NCBI GenBank assembly: GCA_025890175.1
Contig: JANPYM010000013.1
Coordinates: 1,008,777-1,072,776, forward strand
Origin: Ciborinia camelliae
Taxonomy: Eukaryota > Ascomycota > Leotiomycetes > Helotiales > Sclerotiniaceae
Length of the DNA stretch: 64,000 nucleotides
Direction of reading: 5' to 3'
The position numbers were made by a program, and so were the translations under genes. Shown piece by piece: positions 12,197-23,579 of the stretch. Below the pieces are notes generated by a model that saw only the letters and a program-made list of their open reading frames with translations, did no database searches and was not told where the DNA came from. Positions within the stretch are counted from its first letter, which is position 1, and each line of letters opens with the position of its first letter.

Positions 12197-14341
12197 ATGT
12201 CTAGCAATAATTCCAAAAATCCAAATAATTCAAATATACCAACGAATCAAGCCCGGAACAGAAAGAAAATACCAAAAGAAGAACCCAACGAAGAGACGGT
12301 CATAGATACCAAAAGCGATAATGGAAGCTCCTATGGTACAGTGTCAGACAATACTACTGCATATGCGCCGATTAGAACCGGAGATCAAGCACTCGGAAGC
12401 CAGCCTCTACACCGACGTGAATCTATAATCGAAGAAGAAAACAATGAAGATTTACAAATCGAAATTCCCATTGCTGCAAAACCGGAAGAGGAGGGTCCCG
12501 TAGCCTGGAGTAGTTTGCCGCACAAGAGACAACTGGCTATTCTTACCTGCGCAAGGTTATCCGAGCCCCTTGTACAGACTAGTTTGAGGGTTCGTACTGA
12601 AATTTATTATCGAATGTTGGAATCTTTTCATATATATTCCTTATTGCCCAATTCGTAAGATAGTACATAGTACATAAGAGGAATACTAACAAGTGTACAA
12701 GAGTTATCTATTCTATCAACTAAAATCCTTTGATACCTCACTCCCAGATTCAGTCATTGCATCACAGGCAGGAATTTTGCAAGGCTCTTTTGCCCTAGCG
12801 CAATTGACTACTGCTATGTTATGGGGAAGATTCTCAGATCAATCGGGTAGGAAGAAGGTTTTGTTGATAGGTCTAAGTGGTACCGCATTCTCATGTTTGG
12901 GCTTTGGATTCGCACAAAGTTTTTGGCAAGCAATGGTATTCAGAATGATTGGCGGTGCACTCAATGGAAATGTGGGTGTGATGAGAACTATGATTAGTGA
13001 GATTGTGAGGGAAAAGAAGTGAGAATCTGAACATTTTTCTGAACTTACGCCAAGTCCTAATGGTGTTTACAGATATCAGAGTCGTGCTTTTTTGTTATTG
13101 CCCATGTGCGCAAATATTGGGACTATCATCGGGCCTATTTTGGGTGGCCTTTTGGCTGATCCAGCAGGAAACTATCCAAGTATGTTCGGAGGTATCAAAT
13201 GGCTAGAAAAGTATCCATATGCCCCTCCAAACTTACTCAGCGGTGTATTCCTTGCCTCCGCTTGTCTTGCTGTTATATTTGCCCTTGAAGAAGTAAGTCT
13301 TTTAATTGTCTCGTCTGCCGAAAGAAGAGTTTCGCTAATCCTCAGACCCATGAGATGTATGCTCATAAGGAGGATTGGGGCATTAATACTGGCCGTGCGA
13401 TCAAGGATTTCTTCCGCCGCCTTCTAAATGGCAATTTTAGCAAACCAGAATATACTGCCATTCCAAGCACCACTTCGTGGCCCGTTTTCCAACCAACGCC
13501 TATGACATCCAAATCACCTAAACGTGTTGCGCCGCGCTATAAAAATAGGCTACCGTTCCGTCAAATCTTCACATACAATGTCATATGTACTCTAATCTCC
13601 CACGCCTTACTCGCATTTTCAATGGGAACATTCAACAACATCTGGTATTCATTCCTCAGCACTCCCGTTTATAACCCCTCGCACCCATCCAAATCCCTCC
13701 CCGCAGACTACACTCCGCACCCCCCACTAAAATTCACTGGCGGCATTGGTCTTCCGCCCCGCGATGTTGGTCTGGCGATGGCCATCCTAGGCATAATCGG
13801 TATAACCATGCAGCTATTCTTGTACCCCGTAATAAATACGCGACTCGGCACCATCCACAGCTGGCAGATTTTCCTCTACGGTTTCCCAATCGCATACACT
13901 CTCGCCCCATTCCTATCTCTCGTACCTTCCCTCTCATCCCCACCATCCCCCAAAACCGGCCCCCTAATCTGGATCTCCTTAACCTGCGTCCTTCTCATCC
14001 AAACCATCGCCCGTACATTTGCAGGTCCAGCAACCACAATTCTAATCAACAATTGTTCACCTCATCCATCCGTACTAGGCACTATTCACGGGATAGGACA
14101 AACGGCCAGTAGTGCAGCGAGAACGATAGGACCTGCTCTCGGAGGGTATCTTTATGGAGTAGGGTTGAGTGGGGGATATGTGGGGTTAGCGTTTTGGGTG
14201 TTAGTGGGGATGGCCGGGGTGACGGTATTTGCGAGTAATTTTGTGAGGGAGGGAGATGGGCATGAGATTTGGCTAGATGGAGATGAGGAGGCCGAGGAGG
14301 AGGCGAGGGTTAGGAATAGGGAGTTGGGGTTTGATGTTTAA
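12197..14341 (+). CDS. Major facilitator superfamily transporter, YCR023C-like
   Basis: Predicted 641 aa in four exons: 12197-12589, 12702-13018, 13073-13292 and 13346-14341. The introns show GTTCGT/GTGAGA/GTAAGT donors and an ACTAAC branch in the first. A hydrophilic N-terminus of about 110 residues is followed by the transporter core. Conserved stretches include LSEPLVQTSLR, the MFS motif A region (LWGRFSDQSGRKKVLLIG) and a loop-rich centre before the C-terminal six helices. The acidic tail is Glu/Asp-rich. This family is a fungal, TetA-related drug:H+ antiporter-like group that includes yeast YCR023C; the substrate is unknown. The ATG at 12197 is the first in frame. It converges with the DOMON-b561 gene 560 bp downstream. 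Confidence 0.92.
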
Positions 14342-14903
14342 TCCACGTGAAAGTAGTTGGAGGGTGGATAATATTTGGTATGATGATATATTGGAGACTG
14401 GATATAGAAATCAACATTGGAGTCTTGGTTTTGGAAAATGAATATAGGATAGAATGAGATAGTTATAAATAATCTAGATGTTCGGACCCAGTTGTATTGT
14501 TTGAAATGGTTTAAATGTTCAAACAACCTGGATTCCGTAACTTCTGATTATTCCGAACAGTTCACAGACTCCGAACGAGGTGCAATTAACCAACTGATAT
14601 TTGATATTAAAAACAGAAAGTCGACCAGAGAACGCCGGCATATCTTATGTTGGCAACCTGGCCCCACATACCTGATGCTCTCCAATTCTCTTGCCCCATG
14701 AATATGACCTCCGCCAAACGCCGCCCTTATACCTTATTGAAATCTCTCAATATGCAAGATCATACCCGTATGTTACTTAACTAATTTCGATTTTTCTTGC
14801 CCATCAATCCAGCTCATGAGTCACATTTATTGTCCTAAATATGCCAAAGGATGTCACCCCAAGCGAATTTCCAAGTTGAAATTCCTTCAAGGAACCTTCA
14901 TCC
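14342..14903. other. Convergent intergenic spacer
   Basis: This is the 3' flank of both the MFS gene (plus) and the DOMON-b561 gene (minus). I see no further gene or distinct repeat. Confidence 0.6.
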
Positions 14904-16449
14904 TCAAACAAACTGCATTCCCTGCTGCACCGGCAGATTATGCGACGACTGGCCCGGCATTCGCGGTTGCTGCGAAGCTTGCTGTTGCCCACCAGCAGTA
15001 TAGGGTGGAGGCACTCCAATATTAGAATTCATATTCATGTTCATATGATTAAGACTGATATCATACTGCGCCTGGGGAGCTCTCCACGGTTCAGCCTCAT
15101 AGCCTTCTGTTTCCCCTGTAATTTCCTCGATTTCCTTAGCCTGACGACGTTTATAGCCCCAGAAAAGAACGGGGGCGAAGATTATGACGATGAGGAGGGC
15201 GCAGACTAGAAGGGCCCAGTTGAATTTGGGGTTTAGCGCGAGGGGGAATCCACTGGATTTGTGTTAGAGCTGGGTTATTGAAGGAGATATGAGAAGACTT
15301 ACATGAATCCATTTATGATTCCAGCGGGGGTGACAATACGACCTAGCCAAACGTGGATGGGGGCAAATTTGGTGGTCTTCGAGGTTTTCTTGTACATTCG
15401 GTGGTGAAGAAATCCAAGAATAAACTGTCCGATCATGGACATCACGATAATGAGGCCAAAGACTTGATGGCCGGATTTGAAATCCTTGGTCTATAATTCA
15501 TGTTAGAGGATATTCTTATGGGTTCAAGGAGACATAACATACCCGATTGTAAAGCGTGCCCAATTTAGCACCTAACACAACACCTATAAGAGCAATTCCA
15601 AGAGATATAGTCTGGTTGACGGCATGCCATTTTGGACTATTCAGGAACCTCAAAATAACTATACCAAATGGTAAAAGGCCAACAAATACCAAAACCATAA
15701 GAACAGCATGGGCAGCTGACGAGAAATTGTTGTCTGCCTTTTCGGAAATTTGGGTTGTACCTTCCGAGTTCGATGTAGGAATAGAGGGCACGCCAGCTGT
15801 GCCTATCGCTCTCGACAAGTCCATGGAAAATGTTCCATAGGAGTCGTGTCTTTTGATATCGGCATGCAACGAATCGGATTTTAATGTTCCAGATGGTCCA
15901 TTTGCCCAGATAAAGCTAGCTTTCGTATTTTTTGTAGAACCTAAGGATCCTCCTTTCCATGAAGTACAATTAAGGCATCTTCCATTCCACGTGAAAGTGC
16001 CATTGGCAATTCCCGTGCCAGCGAGCGATTCGACCACGATATCCTTAGCATGCGATGGTTCATTCTCACCGGAAGCTATCCGAGGACTGAGAGTTATGTT
16101 GTTCCCAGTCGAGTCGGCATACATCATAAACATAAGGGAATTCTTCATTTGGTTTGATCCCATCCCAACAGCCTATATTCATGCGATCAGAACGGTAGTA
16201 GTTTGTCTGCGTGAATTTGGAACTCACTATCCAGGAGCAACTGCTCGGACCTGATAGACTGAAATATAAATCATTGTTTGGATTTTCTTCTGGTATGTTG
16301 AGAGCAAATGTGACGCTCGTATCATCCGCAACAAATGCAGCTGCAGTTGTTGATATAGCATTTACTATTGAGAAAGCTAGCGAAACTTTGGAAAGGTTGT
16401 CAGTCAGCGTCGATTTCGTCCTATAATTTCCCCGGCACAGACCCATCAT
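14904..16449 (-). CDS. Membrane cytochrome: DOMON (CDH-type heme b) plus cytochrome b561
   Basis: Predicted 462 aa in four exons: 16449-16228, 16172-15543, 15490-15303 and 15252-14904. The N-terminus has a hydrophobic Ala-rich stretch that can serve as a signal or anchor. The DOMON domain resembles the cytochrome part of cellobiose dehydrogenase; Met83 (in GMGSNQM) and His183 (in HDSYGTFSMDL) are the likely heme ligands. The b561 part carries His in AAHAVLM (His229), KWHAVNQ, SGHQVFG and PIHVWLG, the expected four-histidine pattern of a two-heme transmembrane electron carrier. A juxtamembrane KRRQ and a Pro/Gln-rich cytosolic tail follow. Such proteins pass electrons across the plasma membrane, perhaps for iron reduction or redox enzymes outside; the partner is unknown. 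Start: two adjacent ATGs at 16449 and 16446. Confidence 0.9.
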
Positions 16450-18441
16450 TGATTATACTGTAAGCTTGCAATTGCAATACTACACCACGTGACTCTTTTA
16501 AAATATCGGTTCCGAAAGCGAAAAGCCCGACATTCCTTATAATAGTACATACCCGCTACTGTTCCCAAAATCCTTCGAACCATAATATATTTCTTCGAGA
16601 ATTCTTTCGTTTTGCTTGAATTTTTTATTTGGAGAAGAGAAGAGATGAAATGAAATGATGCTACATCGCCGCGAGAGAAGCAGGATGAACTTGTCAACTT
16701 ATCCTCTTACCCTCTTATCCTTCGTCTTTCACTCCTGGACTATAGCCAACAATTTTTCTCTTGCCGCCGAGGTGTCAAATTTATCTTCCAGCCGCCGTGA
16801 TGATTCCAAGATCAACCCATAAGATCGCGCCTGGGGGACAAGAAACACGGTGACTATTTTATCATCTTGGCAGATGTGAAAAGGAAAGGATATCATTGGA
16901 CGAAATTATTACAGGAGAAACATCTGCATAGCATAGCATGCCATTAAATGCCAATGCCGTTGCCGTTGCCGTTCCGTGTCACCACCAAGATGACATCCCG
17001 TATGCAAATATAGCATCAATTCATTGCAATGCATCGGCGATATTTCAATTCGATTAATAGGAGGCACGCCGACTATTATTAATAGAAACATCTCATGTTA
17101 CATCCAGTGGCAGTTTGTAACAACCGAGTAAAAGAAAATCATTTTTTGGGTGGTACGGGCTATGCTTTCGAGCAAGACAATTATTACCCAACCTCCCGTC
17201 ATTGTTCAACAGGTCACTTTGTTAACGAATGCCTAAGCAGTCCAATCCAATCAAGAGAAGTAGTCTTCATCAAATTAAGATTTCACTGCGGAACTAGATG
17301 AAGATCATTTGGAGAAGTCTTTAACTGCTGCTAAATTATTGTTAGGTCGCAAGCAATGATTGAGCAGTACTCTGCTGCATATGGATGGATTTCTTCCTCG
17401 TCTCAAAATGGTCGCGTCATTTCTTTGATAGAAAAATCGAGGTGTAAGCCGATAAATCAATGTCTCAAGAGAAAGGATTGGTGGGATTTGAATATGTATA
17501 TCCGCAAAGACTCGACTTTCATTGACTTATAAGATTTAGGCTCCTGGAATCTTGTTTGTTAAGGAAGGAAGATTTCCTTTAATAACCATGTCCGTCGACA
17601 TCAACCACAAAAGAGGATGGGATCGGAAACCTATCAACAAATTACAACAGTCCAAATTTCAGTTGAGTTTTAAATCACTCTCCTTTTATGGTAAACCGGA
17701 TCAATCACCACCATATATCAATGTTTCCAAGTCGAACGGATTGAAGCTTGCGTGTTGCAAGCATCTGGTATTGCAACATCCTAACTCATGTTGGAATTTA
17801 TGCACAATTTGCGCAATATCAACGAATGCCATTCCAATGTTTAGACTTGAAGATATAAGTCCGCTATTCCTATTCCGGACGAGTCATTGGTCATGCGGTT
17901 GGCTGTTTTGAAGACCAACTTCCTTCACCTACACTATTTATAAACTAGATACCGATCTTTATCGAGCTGTCACAAGTTCTCAAGATGCTTTGCACCAAAG
18001 GTCTAGCCTTCTCAGTAGGCTTGACATTAGAGAAGACTGGTATCACAACATCAACCAGTGGTCATGTCTTAAAGTCTAGAACTATCACCAGAAAACTTCT
18101 AGATCAGCTCAGGTCATGGGTCTTCAATGGTCATATTTGAAATTTACAGTATGGCAAAAGGGATTCTTCTATTCTTTGGATGTCATGAATTTATCTGGAA
18201 CGTTGAGCTAAATCCAAAGATTCACAACTTTTGGATATTGAAGGATTATGGGTCAGAGTTTGATTGGCACACTGGTCAAGATGAACCAGAACCTGTGTTG
18301 TATATATTGGCATATGGAGTGAATTCTTGGCACAGAATAATGTTTGACTAATTTGGTGTGGAAATTTTCAATCGTTCCACCAGCTTGAGGCTTTATCCAG
18401 GCATAACATCATCTCAAATTCGCGATCCTCCAAATCTCCAC
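16450..18441. other. Intergenic DNA
   Basis: Two kilobases without a convincing gene. The first 300 bp should hold the DOMON-b561 promoter. A short GCCGTT-type repeat is seen near 16952-16972. A plus-strand frame at 17552-17911 lacks an ATG at its start, has no recognisable motif, and was not accepted. Confidence 0.5.
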
Positions 18442-19113
18442 TCAAGATTTGTGCGTGCTCTTGCTATCCGTCGAAGTAGGAGGCATTGTTTTGATCACAA
18501 CAGGAATAGACCCTTCAAGTTCAGCCATATCCGCGTCTGAATACCAATACAAGCCCCATGTGTCAGTCCCGCTGACTGACTTGGCCCAAAATTGAACCTC
18601 AATATCAGATTTGCTTGCTTCATACGCGAGCTGTTTTCCGAACAGGATGAACCCTTCAGTAACACCACCGGTGGGAACAGCTGTGGCTGATGCAAAACCA
18701 ACTTGCTCGAATGAGTTGGCGGTAGGAATAATATACAAGGAGAGAGAACTATCGGTGAAGGGAGCCGTAGCACCGCTTGTGATGTTGGCTGAGATAGTCC
18801 ACTTCTCCGTGGCAGAATGTATATTTTCGGTGGTGAAAGTTACGTTGACCGAGTCGGAGGCTCCTGTAGGAGGCGTGGTGCCAATATATGCTTTTCCTGA
18901 ATTGATGTCAGCTTCATCGTTGCGATGATATGGCTCTCAAAGTTTACCATCGGAGTAGAAAACTGGTTTGCCGTTGATATTGGCCCCATAAGCAAAAAGG
19001 GTAACGTCGGAGGCAGCGGTACGCTTGTCGATGGCATTGCTTGAGGAGGGGAGTGCGGTTGAATAGCCACAGAGTGTCAAAAGACAAACAGTGGCAGCTT
19101 TACTAAAAAGCAT
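18442..19113 (-). CDS. Small secreted protein, unrecognised
   Basis: Predicted 206 aa in two exons, 19113-18948 and 18896-18442, with a 51-nt intron (GTAAAC donor, GCTGAC branch, TTCAG acceptor). The protein starts with a clear signal peptide (MLFSKAATVCLLTLCGYSTA, cleaved near LPSS). A dibasic site in AIDKRTAA suggests a short propeptide removed by a Kex2-type protease. The mature part is beta-rich, Thr/Ser-rich, with several N-glycosylation sites (NVT, NIT) and no cysteine pattern. The stretch FYSDGKAYIG crosses the splice join and supports it. It resembles the many small extracellular proteins of plant-associated fungi. No enzyme motif is seen. It is divergent from the laccase 2.4 kb away. 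Confidence 0.8.
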
Positions 19114-19785
19114 AGTGAAATGAGTGCAAATATTGGGAAATCTGGAAAGAATTAGTTCGAAGGATGGCACTGAAACTTCGATTGATGGCCTGGTTGGTAA
19201 GAAGAAATGATGATGGCGATGGTCGACGCTTATATCTTCACAACCCGAAGTTCCTCGTTCTAAAAATTCGAGCTGCAAGGGGATTAATTGATCCATCCTG
19301 GAATTACTATCGGAGCATTTTCGACAACATACACATGTGATGATGTGAATCTTTTTGGGTTACGTACCACTTCCCAAGGGCCTGTTCGGCGTCCGCCTCA
19401 GAGTCTGGTGAGGTTTGTAAGGTGCCACGGTGTGGTGCTTGCCCCATCCAATAAAAGTCATAGCATCCATGATAACTCTTGACAACTTATTGAAATCGCA
19501 ACCAGGTACAGAAAATGGAGCTCCTTCTACCCCTCTTTTGGTCCCCCAAACTGCACGAATATCTGGCGCTTTGTTGTCGTCGACTCGTCGTCATCACTCG
19601 TCTATTCGACCTTCCTATACAATGATAAGTCTAGATGTTATGGGGGTACTAAAGCTCGCTCCACACCAAAACCCAAGCAAAAAGGGGAGCAAAGGGTTAC
19701 AAACGAGTCAGACTAGGACGGGAACGAGCAGGAAGAGCCGGAGAAACGAATGGTCCCCGAGTTATTAGTGGGGCACATACGTACG

Positions 19786-19806
19786 CAAGCTTAATGCTTA
19801 AGCTTG
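19786..19806. repeat. Perfect inverted repeat, 9-bp arms
   Basis: CAAGCTTAA (19786-19794), a 3-base loop, and TTAAGCTTG (19798-19806). It could be a palindromic binding site or a mere chance hairpin. Confidence 0.8.
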
Positions 19807-20672
19807 ACGAAGTGGACTGTTTCAAAAGAAAGTTATCGCTTCCCGAATTTTGAAGGTTAAAGTGGGACAACGGTCAACCTCACGACAAAGCTTAGCCCCA
19901 ATAATCAGCCCTCATGCCCCAAATTCGGAGCTTATTATTCCTTGGCAAACTCTAAATTTATGCGTAAAGTTTCCGGAAACTCAAATGTATTATAATAATA
20001 TGAAAATCATGCGTTCTAAGACGTCAATCGATTTATCCGGTACCTTTTTCCGTCTTTCTGCGGATGTTTCCGCAAACTAACCCCGATTCCACCCCACGCA
20101 TATTCCCTAAAGGCCATTACCTTAAATAAGGTTATTGTTGTGTTCAACTTGAATCTTGATGTGTTGAACCCCTATAGGCTATTTTAGGTTTTTATATCGG
20201 TATTTCTCCATTCAGTAAAATTCCTTAAATGCTTGAAATTATATTCGTCGATGTGTCCATATCCTTACTTAATCCTGTATTATAATAATCGTTGATTCCT
20301 ATAAAACTATGAAGTGGACGTAACCTTATAGTGGGTATATAAGGAGTAGAGGCTGTAGAGCCGCGAGCGTCGAGGCACTAGCGCGTACGCCAGTAGCCTC
20401 TACGGTCCTCTATGTACGGTCACATGATTGTACTGACAATTATAATCTACCTACTACCTACCTAGTAAGACTTAAATCTTTTCAGATAATATATTTTAAT
20501 GATTTTAGTATAAAACAGTTGTTGATAATTAGAGTTTATTTTTCCCGATTCGAATTAAGATCAGCACTAAGAATATCAATAGACAATCAAGATGACTGAA
20601 AGTCTGAAACAGGCCGTCGTCAATCGTCTTTCCTTCAGAAAGTCCTTCCTCTCCAGTAGTCATCACATCGAA

Positions 20673-20693
20673 CCCCCCCCCCCCCCCCCCCCC
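20673..20693 (+). repeat. Homopolymer tract of 21 cytosines
   Basis: An uninterrupted run of C from 20673 to 20693, followed by ACCC. A shorter C run lies near 20927-20934. Such a tract is prone to length error in sequencing and to slippage in the cell, so its exact length is uncertain. Confidence 0.95.
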
Positions 20694-21505
20694 ACCCTTC
20701 ACCGCACAACCTTCAATTTTTTCTCAAGCACAGTCACCTATTGATCCACGCATCATGGGGCAAGACTGCACGAAGATATTCCCGATATTACTGTCTTGGC
20801 GAAGGAAACTAAATTTAATAGGTTTTGAGTACCTAGAACCTGAGTTAGGTGAGATGAGACGGTAGTAGTCACTACCGCGCGGTCAGAAAGTATCCAAACC
20901 GTACGCTAAGACGTGCCCCCCCCTCAATGGCATGTAAATTACAACTTGACAAGAGAAAACACCCTGCGATCTTAGCGGCGATTTGCATTCTTTCTGGCCG
21001 CTGTCCGGCACGGGTATACTCGTAGGGCTTTCCTTGGCACTACTTTCATCCGTCGATCTACAGACTCTGCCACGAATCAGTTCTCTTTTTGCGGTACATA
21101 CTCGCTAGAAGTATAGCCCCCCCTAAACTATTGAACCAGGGCATCGTGAAATCCACAACCATGCTGGTCTTCAATCCCGAAACCCCTACACATACAGCTC
21201 TACTTTGAAAGTTTGAACTAGATGCATTGACGACGAGGCCGCGATGACTATGCGGTTCCCACAGAATGAGCATGCTCTGAACGGATCGATGGTTCCACAA
21301 TGTAATGGTTGCTCAAGATTTCAATTTATGTTTTGGTTGCGAGTTTCTTTTTCCATGTAGATTATTTCTATATAAGAGATGCGGATGATCACCCAACCAG
21401 TGTATCATCCATCGCCATTCAATCATTCTTGATCGTTCATTCCAACCTTCATTATCTCTGTCTGGATTCTCTCTACCTTCAATTTAGGCTGCAAATACAT
21501 TCAGC

Positions 21506-23579
21506 ATGCGTTTCTTGCCCTCTTTTGTGGCTGCTGGTTTAGCACTTTTTACAAGTGTAGCTATTGCAGCCCCTTATTCACCTATTCCAGCCCCTCATTC
21601 AGGAAAACTACAACCCTGGAAAAGATCTAATTGCACAAACTCTGCAGCTGATAGATCATGCTGGGGAGGAGGTTTCGACATTTCTACAAATTACTATGAT
21701 AAAGTCCCTGATACCGGTAATACCGTAGAGGTTTGTTGATAGTCCTCTTCATTACAGGCCTGTTGCTAATGCATGAAACTCAGATTTGGCTAGAGCTTGT
21801 GAACACCACAGCGGCTCTTGATGGCGTGGAAAGGGTCGTCCTCACTGTCAATGGTACCTTTCCAGGACCCACTATCATTGCGAACTGGGGAGACACCGTA
21901 ATTGTGCATCTTTACAACGGTCTTCAAAACAATGGTACCGGATTGCATTGTAAGCAAATTTGGGTTCTTTAGTCTCTCGTGCTCTCCGAGGACCTTTCTT
22001 TCTAGGAAATTCTCACTCCCCAATATGCAAATCTACCTGATGGGTTGAAGTCATATGGATTTCCAAAAACATGTGAAGGTTCAAGTTTAATTGAACATCT
22101 GATCATACAGAGCTTTCACGACCTCCCACATTTCAGCTTCTCTATTCATCTGATCAGGCTCTCCCGAAAGCAATTACTGACTCTCGTCCCTAGTCCATGG
22201 AATACGCCAAAATTATACCAATATGATGGATGGAGTTCCATCCGTTACTCAATGTCCGACTGCTCCAGGAGAAGTAAGTATAATAAAAGATTATAGGTAG
22301 TTTAATGCTAATAACATCCTAGTCAATCACCTACACCTGGAGAGCAGTTCAATACGGATCAACCTGGTACCATTCTCACTATTCCTTGCAAGCATGGGAA
22401 GGTGTCCTCGGTGGGATAATCATCAACGGCCCCGCGACGGCCAACTACGATGTCGATGCTGGAATAATGATGTTAAACGACTGGACTCATGCAACCTCGA
22501 GTCAGACGTATTTATCGGCCGAAACCGATGGGCCACCAACCTTAGATAACGGCCTCATTAACGGAACCAATGTGTATGGTGATCTTGGAGCCCGCTTCAA
22601 CATGACTGTAGAGGCCGGAAAATCATATCGAATTCGTCTCGTGAATGGCGCTATCGACAGTCATTTCAAATTCATGATCGATAACCACAATCTGACCGTC
22701 ATCGCTATGGATCTCGTCCCAATTGTCCCATACTCCACTCAAGTTCTCGCTATGGGCATGGGCCAGAGATACGATATCATTGTTACTGCATCGGAAAGCT
22801 CAGGAAACTTCTGGATCCGCGCAATCCCACAAAATTTCTGCAGTAACAACGTCAACGCCGATAACATTAAAGGAATATTCAAGTATTTAAGCTCCAACGC
22901 TACCGAGCCTTCCACTGCCGAACCTTCCACCACAGCATACTCTTATGATGACAACTGCGACGATGAAGATCTTTCCAACCTCGTACCATATTTCAGCCTA
23001 GATGCCAGCGCCGACGCTGTCGCCGACGATTTTGAGGTAAGCGTCGGTTTCAATTCAGCAGGCCTCTTCAAGTGGTACATGGAAGCCACCACATTCGTCT
23101 CCCATTGGGATTACCCCACTCTCGAAGCCATTGTTGACGACAACACAACATGGACTACTAGTGAACACGTTATCCAAGTTGATACTGCCAACGAGTGGGT
23201 ATACTTCATCATCGAAACCGCGATGGGTGTTCCCCATCCCATCCATTTACACGGCCACGATTTTTACATTCTAGGTCAAGGCACCGGAACTTATTCAAAC
23301 AGCACGACGCTCTCGTTGAAGAACCCTCCCAGAAGAGATGTTGCCATGTTGCCTGCGAGTGGTTATTTGGTTATTGCGTTCTATACCGATAACCCAGGTG
23401 TTTGGTTGATGCATTGCCATATTGGATGGCATACAAGTGAAGGCTTTGCTCTTCAGATTGTCGAGCGTATGTCGGAGATTCCGGCCTTGGTTGATAATAG
23501 TACTTTGACCTCTAACTGCGACGCCTGGGACAGCTATTTCACGGCTGATGACTTGGTTCAGGATGATTCTGGAGTTTAA
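21506..23579 (+). CDS. Laccase (ascomycete multicopper oxidase)
   Basis: Predicted 575 aa in four exons: 21506-21730, 21784-21949, 22194-22273 and 22323-23579. The signal peptide is MRFLPSFVAAGLALFTSVAIA. The copper-binding segments are all present: HFHG (residues 130-133), WYHSH (His174 and His176), HPIHLHGHDF (462-471) and HCHIGWH (521-527). Laccases oxidise phenols and reduce oxygen to water; in plant-attacking fungi they act on lignin, tannins, phytoalexins or pigments. Phe in HFHG replaces the more usual Trp and is shared, from memory, by a subgroup of ascomycete laccases. The protein ends in DSGV, matching the C-terminal processing motif of ascomycete laccases but with no tail after it. 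The second intron is long (244 nt). Several N-glycosylation sites are visible. Confidence 0.95.

Larger units (their letters stand above)
19114..21505. other. Intergenic DNA between divergent secreted-protein genes
   Basis: No supported gene. Notable items are a perfect palindrome (19786-19806), a TACCTACC cluster near 20447-20465, a 21-C tract (20673-20693) and an ATG-led frame of about 50 codons at 20592 that runs through the C tract. Both ends should contain promoters, with TATA-like AT runs close to 21370 ahead of the laccase. Confidence 0.5.

Noticed and set aside
17552..17911. Plus-strand frame of 119 codons between the b561 and small secreted protein genes
   Set aside because: It does not begin with ATG, shows no domain or signal peptide, and lies in AT-rich spacer.
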